Shown here: positions 12,923-21,405 of the stretch, in pieces
Numbering within the stretch: the stretch's first letter is position 1
Layout of the letters: each line of letters opens with the position of its first letter
IMG/VR virus record: IMGVR_UViG_3300023223_000141
Coordinates: 1 to 37,187 of that record
Origin: a virus
Direction: 5' to 3' (one strand)
DNA length: 37,187 nucleotides
Program-made: the position numbers and the translations under genes
The notes under the pieces: generated by a model
Seen by the model: only the letters and a program-made list of their open reading frames with translations
The model's database searches: none
Told to the model about the DNA's origin: nothing

Positions 12923-14918
12923 GAAAAAGAAAAGTACCGGCCCTGATTTTATGGCTGTGCGTGAGTCACTAAGCAAGGCACAGAACGCAGAAGAAAAACA
13001 ACGTGAAGAAGCTACCGAAGATTTCAACTTTGCCTTTGCTGACAAAAACCAGTGGGACAAGACCGCAATCGCATTAAGGGGCGATAGGCCTAGATACACA
13101 GTAAACAAGCTTAGAATACCGCTCCTGCAGCTAGTTGGGGAAGTACGCCAGAATGATATTTCAATCAAGGTGAGGGCAACAGGTGGTGGCGCTACGGAGG
13201 AAGTCGCTAACACATTCCAGGGATTAATCAGAAACACAGAAAACGTATCGAACGCCAAGGATGCATACTGTAACGCCTTTCTCTATTCCAGTTCAGCTGG
13301 CTTTGGTGCATGGCGCATAACGACAGAGTTTGAAGAAGACAGTTTTGACCAGTCGGCCAAGATTAAAAAGATTGATAGTCCTTTATCGAGTGTTTACTTT
13401 GACCCTGACGCCACCGAATATGACAAGAGGGACGGTCATTTTGCTTGGATAATTTCCCAGATGACCCTTGAGGAATTCAAAAGGAAATACCCTAAAGCCA
13501 AAGCAAGTTCCATTGATTTGAATATGAACGATCCTAAGCCAAACTTTTGGTCGGACAAGGAAACTGTAAGGGTTGCTGAATACTGGTATAAAGTTCACAC
13601 ACCAATAGAATATATCAAGATGTCCAATGGCAAGGTTTACTCCAGTGACAAACTTGCTGACGTGACAGATGAACTTGCACTCGCTGGTGTAACTGAAGTA
13701 GAGCGTAGAGACGGCGTTAAAACTAATGTATTTCAGCAAGAAATGTCTGGTGCTGAATTCCTCACAGACCCAAAACCGTTTCCGTCTAAGTTCATTCCTA
13801 TTATTCCTTGTTACGGATTGGATTTTTACACAGAAGGCCAGCATTCATACTCTGGTCTGGTCAGGGTGGCGCGTGACCCCCAAAGAATTTACAACTATAT
13901 TGTTACCACGTTAGTGGAAACCACAGCCCTCACACCAAAAGACCCTATTTTCATCACAGCGGACCAGATGGCGGGATTTGAGAAAGATTACACTAACTTT
14001 AACAATCGTCCTTTGCCGTTTATGAGATATAATGCTGATCCTAAAACTAAAGCACCTCCTTATAAGGTTGGTGCTCCTTCCGTCCAGGCCGAACTATCAA
14101 ACCAGTCCTTTAAGATGGAGGGTGATATTCAGCAAACACTAGGCCGTACTGGTCAGAGCGTTGGTGATGATCCCAGTGTAAGATCAGGCCGGGCAGTGAT
14201 GGCGCTACAGAACCAGGCAGACAGCGCCAGCTTTCTCTATATGGATAATCTATCCAGGTCGGTTCAGTACACTGGTGAAATACTAGTAGATATGTATCCA
14301 CGCTTTATCGACGCCGGCCAACAGGAACGGATTATAAAACCTGACGGGCAAGAAGAATTTGTAACAATTAACGAAGAAACTACAGACAGTCAAACCGGCA
14401 AGAAGGTTATACTTAATGATATTATGCAGGGTAAATATGATGTTAGTGTTGATACCGGCCCTTCCTTCCAAACCAAACGAACTGAAGCCCTTAATTTCCT
14501 CACCACACTCGCACAGGCTAACCCGTTGGTTAATGAGTTGGCGGCGGATTTAATCGCCAAGAATGCTGATTTTCCTCAGGCGGAAGAGCTTGCCGCAAGG
14601 TTAAGGAAAGTAGGGATTTCTCAAGGCTTCATAGAACCCAATGAAGAAGAACAGCGAGAACTAGAAGAAAACGCACCGCCGCCTGATCCATTACAACAGG
14701 AACTAGCAGCACAGAACATGATTACTCTTCAACTTGCCAATGAGAAGAGTGCCGCTGAAGTTGATATTCTGGTCAAAGAACTTGAAAAGCTTGATGTTGA
14801 AATAGAAAATATACGGAGTGAAACAAGAGAGAATTTAGCTGATGCCGATAAGACAGAGGCTGAAACGACAGAGACAGTTGTAAAAACCACACAGTCATTG
14901 ATTAACGGCAACCAATAG
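12915..14918 (+). CDS. P22-like portal protein
   Basis: This 667-residue protein matches the P22 portal family (P22 gp1 is 725 aa). Recognisable blocks are DRPRYTVNKLRIPLLQLVGE (about 57-76), VRQNDISIKV, the SAGFGAWRITTE region, and SVYFDPDATEYDKRDG. The C-terminal part (about 560-667) is a long charged helix like the P22 portal barrel. It forms the dodecameric ring at one capsid vertex through which DNA enters and leaves. The start is a TTG overlapping the terminase stop by 8 bases, with CAGGAGAA upstream. Confidence 0.92.
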   Translation: MHKKKKSTGPDFMAVRESLSKAQNAEEKQREEATEDFNFAFADKNQWDKTAIALRGDRPRYTVNKLRIPLLQLVGEVRQNDISIKVRATGGGATEEVANTFQGLIRNTENVSNAKDAYCNAFLYSSSAGFGAWRITTEFEEDSFDQSAKIKKIDSPLSSVYFDPDATEYDKRDGHFAWIISQMTLEEFKRKYPKAKASSIDLNMNDPKPNFWSDKETVRVAEYWYKVHTPIEYIKMSNGKVYSSDKLADVTDELALAGVTEVERRDGVKTNVFQQEMSGAEFLTDPKPFPSKFIPIIPCYGLDFYTEGQHSYSGLVRVARDPQRIYNYIVTTLVETTALTPKDPIFITADQMAGFEKDYTNFNNRPLPFMRYNADPKTKAPPYKVGAPSVQAELSNQSFKMEGDIQQTLGRTGQSVGDDPSVRSGRAVMALQNQADSASFLYMDNLSRSVQYTGEILVDMYPRFIDAGQQERIIKPDGQEEFVTINEETTDSQTGKKVILNDIMQGKYDVSVDTGPSFQTKRTEALNFLTTLAQANPLVNELAADLIAKNADFPQAEELAARLRKVGISQGFIEPNEEEQRELEENAPPPDPLQQELAAQNMITLQLANEKSAAEVDILVKELEKLDVEIENIRSETRENLADADKTEAETTETVVKTTQSLINGNQ

Positions 14919-14928
14919 GAGTAGTAAT

Positions 14929-15237
14929 ATGGCCCATACAACAGGGCGCAGACCCACAAAAACAACTTCGAGATTAAGGAGGCCCATTGGGAAGCGAGCA
15001 GTTCAATCCACCAAAGCAAAGCGTGCTGTTGGCAAAAAGAAGTCGTTGGCCGTACCGGGGCAAAAGAGTAGAACGGGACCCAGCTTTGCATCTAAGCTTG
15101 GTGTAAAAAAAGCTTCAGCAGGAACTCCTAAACGAAGACCTACCACCCCTACCCGCTCTACGGGTAGACCGGCGCGTACCAGTAGACGGCCTGTTGGTGC
15201 AAGGGCTAGGCCAGCCGCAGGGCGTGGCCGTAGATAG
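14929..15237 (+). CDS. Very basic, low-complexity protein between portal and scaffold
   Basis: This 102-residue protein is about one third Lys and Arg, with Thr, Pro, Ser and Gly making up most of the rest and only two acidic-free stretches; no Asp or Glu is seen. Runs such as KRAVGKKKSLAVPGQKSR and RPARTSRRPVGARARPAAGRGRR resemble histone H1 tails or protamine-like peptides. It has a good ribosome site (AGGAG). It lies between portal and scaffold genes, so it may be a virion or procapsid protein that binds DNA. No homologous family was recognised. Confidence 0.75.
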   Translation: MAHTTGRRPTKTTSRLRRPIGKRAVQSTKAKRAVGKKKSLAVPGQKSRTGPSFASKLGVKKASAGTPKRRPTTPTRSTGRPARTSRRPVGARARPAAGRGRR

Positions 15238-15284
15238 GTTAAAAAGATAAAACTCAAACATTGATTAACGGAGAATTATAGGTT

Positions 15285-16076
15285 ATGACAGAAGAGCAAG
15301 CCGCAACAGAAAAAGTGGACCCGGCCCCCACGCAAGACGCACCCTCCCCGGATTCGTCACCGGACCAGCAAGTCGCAAATGAAGAAGTAGTTTCGACACC
15401 TACTACAGAGCCAGTCACCGAGGAACCTGTTGTTCCAACCGTGCCACTGGATCGTTTTAACAGGATTTATGCGCAAGATAAGGCGAAAGACCGAAGGATA
15501 GCAGAGCTAGAGGCACAGATTAAGCCCGAAGTTAAGCCAGAACCGACGTTAGAAGCCTTTGATTATGATGAAGCCAGACATCAAGAAGCTATGATAGCCT
15601 TTAAGGCAGAGAAAATCGTAGATGAAAGGATGGCGGCGAATGCACAACAGGCAAAGCAGAATACAGCAGACAATGAATGGCAACAAAAGATATCTGAGTA
15701 TGGGGGCAAATATGCAGAGTATTCGAAAGAGCACCCTGAATTTGCAAATCTAACCACTCAATATCAAAACGTTGAATTTCCAAATGTTGTTAAGAATGCT
15801 CTCTTTAATGCAGATAGTGGAGTAAAACTACATCATCATATTCTTGAAAATCCAACTATACTGCTTGAGGTTGATTCAATGACTAATGATCAAGCCGTGG
15901 CACATTTAGCCAAGTTGGATGCAAGACTAAGCATAGGCCCTATTGTAAGTAAATCGAAGGCCCCGCCGCCGATTGAGCCGCTTAAGGGTAATTCGGGATC
16001 CAGCATGGACCTGCAGACAGCAGCCACCAAGCTATCATCCGAAGAATACTACAAGCTAACTCAGGAGCAGCGCTAG
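15285..16076 (+). CDS. Scaffolding protein
   Basis: This 263-residue protein sits directly before the coat gene, as scaffold does in P22. Residues 1-60 are disordered and rich in Pro, Glu and Thr. LDRFNRIYAQDKAKDRRIAEL (split near residue 60) leads into helices, and the C-terminus is helical (QTAATKLSSEEYYKLTQEQ). This acidic, helical composition fits scaffolds, which direct procapsid assembly and leave before DNA enters. The assignment rests on position and composition. Confidence 0.82.
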   Translation: MTEEQAATEKVDPAPTQDAPSPDSSPDQQVANEEVVSTPTTEPVTEEPVVPTVPLDRFNRIYAQDKAKDRRIAELEAQIKPEVKPEPTLEAFDYDEARHQEAMIAFKAEKIVDERMAANAQQAKQNTADNEWQQKISEYGGKYAEYSKEHPEFANLTTQYQNVEFPNVVKNALFNADSGVKLHHHILENPTILLEVDSMTNDQAVAHLAKLDARLSIGPIVSKSKAPPPIEPLKGNSGSSMDLQTAATKLSSEEYYKLTQEQR

Positions 16077-16099
16077 GGTCATCTTAAATAGGTGATAAA

Positions 16100-17332
16100 A
16101 TGGCAAACGTCTTTGAAACCCCGGAACTAATTGCTAAAGAAGCATTAGCCGAAATGAAAAATGAAATGGTGCTTATGGATAAAGTCGATAAGCAGCTTAA
16201 CCCATTTCCTCGTGCTGTGGGCCAGAGCATGGATATCCGCAGGCGCGTAAGATTAACCGCAGGTGATGGTCGTGATGTAACTTCTACTATTAACGATGTT
16301 GAAGAAGGTAAAACCCAGCTTGTAATGAATAAGCAAAAGCACGTTGCTGTAGAACTAACTTCCGAAGATTACCGTTTGGAATTAACTGATGTGCGTGAGC
16401 AGATCATTCGTCCTGCGATGATTGAGCTTGTGCAGAAGGTAGAGGACGAGATTGCTACAGAAGGCAAGAACCACTTCTTTAATTTCACTGGCACACCAGG
16501 CACTGAGCCTGCTACCTTCCTCGATATTGCTCGTAACCGTGCACTTCTTAATCAGGAAGCGGCTACACTGAGTGACCGCGCAGCCTTCTATAACCCAGAC
16601 GCGTCTATTAGTCTGGCAAACAGTTTGCAGAACGTGTTCCCGCGTGAAATCGCCAAGCGCGCTATTGAAGCTGCTGAGATTACCCGGTATGCAGGTTTCC
16701 CGGTAATTGAATCTAATTCACTAGTTTCCCATACTGTGGGTGCTTATGCTGGAACACCACTCGTAGACGGTGCAACTCAGGATGTAACTTATCTGTCTGT
16801 TAAGGATGGTAAGTATCTAACCCAGACGCTTATTACTGACGGTTGGACTGCTAGTATCGCTGGTCTGTTGTTGCAAGGGGATGTGATTACTATTGCTGGT
16901 GTGTTTGCGGTTAACCCGCGTACCCGTCAATCTACTGGCCGTCTCCGTAACTTTGTTATTGGTGCAACAGCGGCTTCAAGTGCTGGCGGAAACTCCACTC
17001 TTGTTATTGAGCCTGCCATAATTGCCTCTGGTCCTTACCAGACTGTAAGCAATGCGCCTGCAGATGATGCAGTTATTACAGTGGTAACCGGTGCGGCTAA
17101 TGCTGTTCATACTCAAAACCTGACATGGCAGCGTAACGCCATTACTTTGGGTAATGCTCCTCTTGATGTGCCACAAGGTGCAGGCTGGGGAACTACCGAG
17201 AGTATGGATAATATCTCGATCCGAGTGGTTAAAGACTACAACGGTGTTACCGATAAGGAAATCATGCGCTTTGATATTCTATTTGGTCTTACCGCGCAAA
17301 ACCCATTCTCTGGAACTCGTCATACATCTTAA
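16100..17332 (+). CDS. P22-like major coat protein
   Basis: This 410-residue protein matches the P22 coat family (gp5, 430 aa). The N-terminal arm with IAKEALAEMKNEMVLMDKV and the conserved DIRRRVRLTAGDGRD and KQKHVAVELTSEDYRLEL blocks are diagnostic of the HK97-fold P22-type coat. Residues about 220-340 are a beta-rich insertion comparable to the P22 I-domain. Several hundred copies form the icosahedral shell. A UUCG hairpin follows the stop. Confidence 0.93.
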   Translation: MANVFETPELIAKEALAEMKNEMVLMDKVDKQLNPFPRAVGQSMDIRRRVRLTAGDGRDVTSTINDVEEGKTQLVMNKQKHVAVELTSEDYRLELTDVREQIIRPAMIELVQKVEDEIATEGKNHFFNFTGTPGTEPATFLDIARNRALLNQEAATLSDRAAFYNPDASISLANSLQNVFPREIAKRAIEAAEITRYAGFPVIESNSLVSHTVGAYAGTPLVDGATQDVTYLSVKDGKYLTQTLITDGWTASIAGLLLQGDVITIAGVFAVNPRTRQSTGRLRNFVIGATAASSAGGNSTLVIEPAIIASGPYQTVSNAPADDAVITVVTGAANAVHTQNLTWQRNAITLGNAPLDVPQGAGWGTTESMDNISIRVVKDYNGVTDKEIMRFDILFGLTAQNPFSGTRHTS

Positions 17333-17338
17333 AACGGT

Positions 17339-17354
17339 GGGGACTTCGGTCCCC
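17339..17354 (+). promoter_or_regulatory. UUCG tetraloop hairpin after the coat gene
   Basis: GGGGAC-TTCG-GTCCCC is a perfect 6-bp GC-rich stem with the very stable UUCG loop, 7 bases after the coat stop. No T-run follows, so full termination is unlikely. It would block 3' exonucleases and lower downstream expression, which suits a highly expressed coat gene. Confidence 0.7.
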
Positions 17355-17374
17355 TCCTCACATTGGAGAATGTT

Positions 17375-17602
17375 ATGAAATACAGATGGCACCCCAAAAC
17401 TGGCGAAGAGTTTCTTCTTGAAAGCGATGATCCCGCTGAGGGTTTAGTTGATAGCCCTGCTTTAATTGAAAAGCCAGAAGAGGCTACTGAATTCACAGAT
17501 ATGACACGGGATGAACTTAAGACCTATCTTGACGAACATGAGATTAAGCACAACAAAAGGTGGGGCAAAGAGAAGCTCATCACCGCCTGCATAGAGGGTT
17601 AA
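17375..17602 (+). CDS. HeH/SAP-like small structural-region protein
   Basis: This 75-residue protein starts at the ATG at 17375, with TTGGAG 6 bases upstream. The N-terminus (MKYRWHPKTGEEFLLES) resembles small head proteins. The C-terminus (residues 44-75: MTRDELKTYLDEHEIKHNKR then KEKLITACIEG) is a helix-extended-loop-helix (HeH/LEM-like) domain, which often appears in small phage head-region proteins. It probably binds DNA or a head protein. The next gene starts one base after its stop. Confidence 0.65.
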   Translation: MKYRWHPKTGEEFLLESDDPAEGLVDSPALIEKPEEATEFTDMTRDELKTYLDEHEIKHNKRWGKEKLITACIEG

Positions 17603-18106
17603 ATGCCAAAGGCTATAGACATAGTAGAGGGTGCTTTCCGGAGGTTAAATATTAACCCTGCAATCACCACAATACCCAAAGGGCAAATTACAGAAGCCAT
17701 AATAAGGCTGAATGATTATATGTTCCAAAAGGCTCAAGTTGGTAAAGACATAAACTATAATGAAGCCACCAACAGTAGCGACGAGTTGAGAACGCCGGCC
17801 TTTGCTACTAACTGGATGAAACTTTCACTAGCTACGTTAATCGCTCCTGATTATGGCCGCGCTATATCGGTAGAACTGGCAGCGGCTTTAAATGACGCCG
17901 AACGGGATATAAGTATAATCCTGTCCGATGATAATATTGTTTACTACCCGGCTAACATGCCTGTTGGTGATGTCAATACACTACCCAATACCCAGCGGGT
18001 TATATGGGGTGATACATCCAGAAATCTTCTTGAAGATACTCGCCGCATTCTAGCAGATACGGACGGTGAGGCAATTTCAACAGAAAGAAGCAGAGACGAT
18101 GAGTAA
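17603..18106 (+). CDS. P22 gp4-like head completion/adaptor protein
   Basis: This 167-residue protein has the size and features of P22 gp4 (166 aa), which binds beneath the portal and closes the filled head. IVEGAFRRLNINP near the start, ITEAIIRLNDYM and the central NWMKLSLATLIAPDYGRAIS block match the family. Position after the coat and before the gp10-like gene also matches P22 order. The last codons overlap the next ATG by 8 bases. Confidence 0.85.
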   Translation: MPKAIDIVEGAFRRLNINPAITTIPKGQITEAIIRLNDYMFQKAQVGKDINYNEATNSSDELRTPAFATNWMKLSLATLIAPDYGRAISVELAAALNDAERDISIILSDDNIVYYPANMPVGDVNTLPNTQRVIWGDTSRNLLEDTRRILADTDGEAISTERSRDDE

Positions 18107-18521
18107 AGCCACCAATGAGATAGTCGTAACGGACAATATGTCGGGGAATGATACCCTGCTTATCGTTAAAGGGTCCAAAACCCAACGAATCACAGCCAAT
18201 AATTTTCTTAATACATTTGGGATTGGTTCGGCTGAAATCCAGGAACGCAAGTCAAGAAAGGTAACATCAAGCGGTGACATAACATCTGATGACCAGATTA
18301 TATTGGCAGATAGTTCCAGTGCCAGTTTCAATTTGAGTCTTCCCCCTGCTAATACGGTAGAAAACCGAACTTACACCATTAAAGAAATAACCGTGTCTAC
18401 CTTTACAATAAATATTATCCCGGATGGCGCGGATTTGATTGATAACGATGCTGCTTTAAGTATTGGTGGAACGCCTAATCTGGTTGTGGTCGACCTGTAC
18501 AGTGATGGTTCTAACTGGTGA
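18099..18521 (+). CDS. Small tail-region beta protein A
   Basis: This 140-residue protein starts at the ATG at 18099 (ATGAGTAA overlap). Its C-terminal half (from about residue 70: ILADSSSASFNLSLPPA, YTIKE, DLYSDGSNW) is the beta module often found in phage tail fibre and spike proteins. The same module makes up the protein at 19965-20342, on the other side of the gp10-like gene. P22 has no genes in these places, so the pair may be virion decoration or tail assembly proteins specific to this lineage. Confidence 0.65.
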   Translation: MSKATNEIVVTDNMSGNDTLLIVKGSKTQRITANNFLNTFGIGSAEIQERKSRKVTSSGDITSDDQIILADSSSASFNLSLPPANTVENRTYTIKEITVSTFTINIIPDGADLIDNDAALSIGGTPNLVVVDLYSDGSNW

Positions 18522-18528
18522 CGTCTGG

Positions 18529-19968
18529 ATGGCTAGAATTCCATATAACATTGCTACCGGTTTTTATGAGAGCGAGAGCTTAGACCTTGCTGCACAGAGA
18601 TGTGTTAACTGGCGTCCACAAGTCGCACAGACTGAAGGGGCTACTTCCGGTAATGTTTTATTTACCACTGACGGCATTGATAACTTTGGTTCAGTAGGAA
18701 GGCGTTCCACGTCTCGCGGTGGGATTGTGTTTAAGAATGAATTACATGTGGTCAATGATACCACGTTGTTTAAGATTGACAGCGGCGGACTGTCGACAAG
18801 TATTGGCACAATCGAGGGAACTGACAGATGTTCATTTGCTACCAACGGGTTAAATATATTTATCTGTGACCCTAATAATAAGAGCTATTTCTACGACCCT
18901 GGCTTTGGTGACTTGCAGGAAATCACTGTAGTAGATGCTGACTGGTCTTCTTTGGGGCAAATCCGTTCGGTTACTTATATTGATTCCACTTACATAGTGA
19001 ATAATGATACCGAACTGGCTCAAGGATCGATCACAGACGATAACCGGGGCAAGGATTTCAAACTACTGGATTTTGGTACAGCAGAGATTAGTCCTGATCC
19101 TATTAGAAGAGTTATGAACATAAGGAACCGCCTGCACGCACTTGGTGAAACCACCATTGAAGCCTTTACTAATGTCGGAGGTGCTGGATTTTCGTTTCAA
19201 CGGCTCAACGGATCAAATGTAGATAAAGGTATCGCGGCACGATTTGCAGTGACTTTGTATGATGACGGCTATGCTTATCTAGGGGTTGGATTGAAGCGTG
19301 GTTATAGTGTGTATTTTTCTCAGGCAACAGGACAACCAAAGCCAATTTCTACCAGTGCGATTGATGTTGCATTAAATCGATATACGGAAGCGGAGATTGC
19401 CACTGCATTTATGTGGACATATGAAATTACCGGTAACAGTTATGTAGGGTTATCACTGCCGGATCGTACTTTTGTGTATGATTCCTTTGTTTCTGCCTTA
19501 AAGGGCCGTCCTATGTGGCATGAACGCCTTACAGACGGCGGCACATGGAGCGTAGTAGACTGTCTAAGGGCTTATGGTAAGACACTATGCCTGGAGGACG
19601 AGACAGGCCTTATAGGGGCTTTAAATACGGACATAGCAAGTGAATTCCAGCGGGATATCAACAGAATCGCAACTGGTGCTTATATAAATGCTCAGGGAGC
19701 ACCAATCAGTGTGTTTGAATACGAGCTTTTAATGAATGTTGGCACTGGGACTTTTCAAGAATCTGATGAAATATCTCTGTCATTATCTGATGACGGCGCG
19801 CAGTTCTTTACCGAGATTGAAACCCAGACTTTAGGTATTGAGGGTGATGATTTGAGACGTATCAGGTTTTTCCAGTTGGGTACTTTTGAGAAAACCCGCG
19901 TTTTTAAAATTGACTATAATGGTAAATTCAAGACCTCTATATTGGATGGATGGTTAAACGCAGCATGA
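18529..19968 (+). CDS. P22 gp10-like tail hub (packaged DNA stabilisation) protein
   Basis: This 479-residue protein is close in length to P22 gp10 (472 aa). The ATG at 18529 is chosen because the conserved start is MARIPYNIATGFYES, followed by LAAQRCVNWRPQ, the block typical of the phage stabilisation family. Repeated beta-blade-like segments follow (GGIVFKNELHVVNDTTLFKI, HERLTDGGTWSVVDCLRAY). In P22, gp10 forms a hexameric hub under gp4 and holds spikes and needle. Confidence 0.85.
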   Translation: MARIPYNIATGFYESESLDLAAQRCVNWRPQVAQTEGATSGNVLFTTDGIDNFGSVGRRSTSRGGIVFKNELHVVNDTTLFKIDSGGLSTSIGTIEGTDRCSFATNGLNIFICDPNNKSYFYDPGFGDLQEITVVDADWSSLGQIRSVTYIDSTYIVNNDTELAQGSITDDNRGKDFKLLDFGTAEISPDPIRRVMNIRNRLHALGETTIEAFTNVGGAGFSFQRLNGSNVDKGIAARFAVTLYDDGYAYLGVGLKRGYSVYFSQATGQPKPISTSAIDVALNRYTEAEIATAFMWTYEITGNSYVGLSLPDRTFVYDSFVSALKGRPMWHERLTDGGTWSVVDCLRAYGKTLCLEDETGLIGALNTDIASEFQRDINRIATGAYINAQGAPISVFEYELLMNVGTGTFQESDEISLSLSDDGAQFFTEIETQTLGIEGDDLRRIRFFQLGTFEKTRVFKIDYNGKFKTSILDGWLNAA

Positions 19969-20342
19969 TAGTAGCATTAGACAGACGCTTTGATATTACA
20001 GTAGAGGGTATGCCTACTGATTTAACTTCGGCATTCTTTGAGGATGTTGCTGACCAGATAAACACAGGGCGTCTTGATAATCAGGTCAATACAGCAGATT
20101 TTAGTATTTTATTGTTTAACATGGTTTTCCTGGTTGATTCCAGTAGCGGGAATATTACCGTGACTTTACCTTCGGCGGCTGATGTTACCGACCAGAATGT
20201 AACGATTAAGAAAACCGACGCCGTAAATATAGTTACAATTTCAGGGTCGGAGACAATTGATGGTTCTGCAAGTTTTGTTTTGTCTTCACAGGAATCTGTA
20301 GTATTATATTCTACAGGTTCTGAGTTTTTTAGTATAGGATAA
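19965..20342 (+). CDS. Small tail-region beta protein B (paralogue of the 18099 gene)
   Basis: This 125-residue protein is read from the ATG at 19965 (ATGA overlap with the hub gene); an ATG at 19950 is also possible. The C-terminal half (FLVDSSSGNITVTLPSA, VTIKK, GSETIDGSASFVLS, VVLYSTGSEF) aligns with the 18099 product: D-SSS, LP-A, TIK, ID and LYS-GS recur in order. This module occurs in fibre C-termini of other phages. It is probably a virion component. Confidence 0.65.
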   Translation: MIVALDRRFDITVEGMPTDLTSAFFEDVADQINTGRLDNQVNTADFSILLFNMVFLVDSSSGNITVTLPSAADVTDQNVTIKKTDAVNIVTISGSETIDGSASFVLSSQESVVLYSTGSEFFSIG

Positions 20343-20346
20343 CAAT

Positions 20347-21405
20347 ATGGGATTTTTGAATATATTGGGAACCGTGGCTGGAGGCATAGGTGGCTTTTTA
20401 ATTGGTGGGCCCGCCGGTGCTGCTGCTGGTGCTAGTCTCGGTGGTAGTATTACAGGGGCTATTGAGGGTGAAAGCACAGCTAGAAAGGCTATAAGGGAGG
20501 CTACACAAGCTCAAGTACAAGGATTCCAGCAAGGCCGCGAGGATATTCTAGGGTTTATCCCACAACAACAGGAATTTCTAGCACAGGGTCTTGAGGGGGC
20601 GCTAGGAGCCCTTCAGGGTGTTCCTGGTATTTCTCGTGCGGGTGTTGGTTCGGCATTTGGACGGGCCAGACAAGATGTGGCACAGGGTTTTGGATTGGCC
20701 AGGGAAGCACAGACCCCATTCGCCGCTGGTGACGTGTCACAATCATTTGAATTGCAGCAAGCGCTCTCGGGAGCCTTAGGCCCCGAAGCACAAGCGCTGG
20801 CATTTGCTAATTTCCAGGAAAGTCCGGGAGTTCAGTTCCTTCGAGAACAGGGATTGGCCGGCATTAACAGAAATACGGCGGCTCTTGGCGGGGTTGGTGG
20901 TGGTGAGCGGCTAAAAGCCCTGTCTGCGTTCAATCAAGGTTTGGCATTACAAGATTTTAACAATCAATTCGCCCGATTGGGACAAATCACCGGTGTGCAA
21001 CAAGGTGCTGCTAATGTTTTATCAAATCTCGGAGCACAGCAGGCAGGGATAGGGGCGCAATTAGGGACTAGCCAAGCCGGTATCAATGCTAATCTTAATA
21101 TTGCGCAAGGTGGTCAAAATACAGCGCTTGCACAAGCTATCGCGAATGCTTTCGGCGGCACTGCCACACAGCAGGCCGGCGTGTTAAGTGGGGTAGGCAC
21201 TAATTTAGCAAACTTAGCTACTGGTATAGGAGGAGCGCAAGGTGCAGGAGCTATTGGCCAGGGACAAGCTACATTGGGTGGTATTCAGGGTATAACAGAA
21301 GGTCTGGGCGCATTCTTTGGTAGCCAAGCAGGGCAAGAGCTTTTAGGTGGTTTATTTGGCTCCAGCGGCACAACAGCACCAGCCGGTGTAGGATTAGTAA
21401 TATAA
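20347..21405 (+). CDS. Ejection (DNA transfer) protein 1
   Basis: This 352-residue protein is rich in Gly, Ala and Gln. It begins with a Gly/Ala membrane-active segment (GTVAGGIGGFLIGGPAGAAA, residues 8-27), as in P22-type ejection proteins that leave the virion with the DNA and form a channel across the cell envelope. The central LQQALSGALGPEAQALAF and ESPGVQFLREQGLAGINR blocks occur in this family. It is the first of three consecutive ejection genes, matching the P22 gp7-gp20-gp16 set, though which P22 gene it corresponds to is not clear. Confidence 0.75.
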   Translation: MGFLNILGTVAGGIGGFLIGGPAGAAAGASLGGSITGAIEGESTARKAIREATQAQVQGFQQGREDILGFIPQQQEFLAQGLEGALGALQGVPGISRAGVGSAFGRARQDVAQGFGLAREAQTPFAAGDVSQSFELQQALSGALGPEAQALAFANFQESPGVQFLREQGLAGINRNTAALGGVGGGERLKALSAFNQGLALQDFNNQFARLGQITGVQQGAANVLSNLGAQQAGIGAQLGTSQAGINANLNIAQGGQNTALAQAIANAFGGTATQQAGVLSGVGTNLANLATGIGGAQGAGAIGQGQATLGGIQGITEGLGAFFGSQAGQELLGGLFGSSGTTAPAGVGLVI

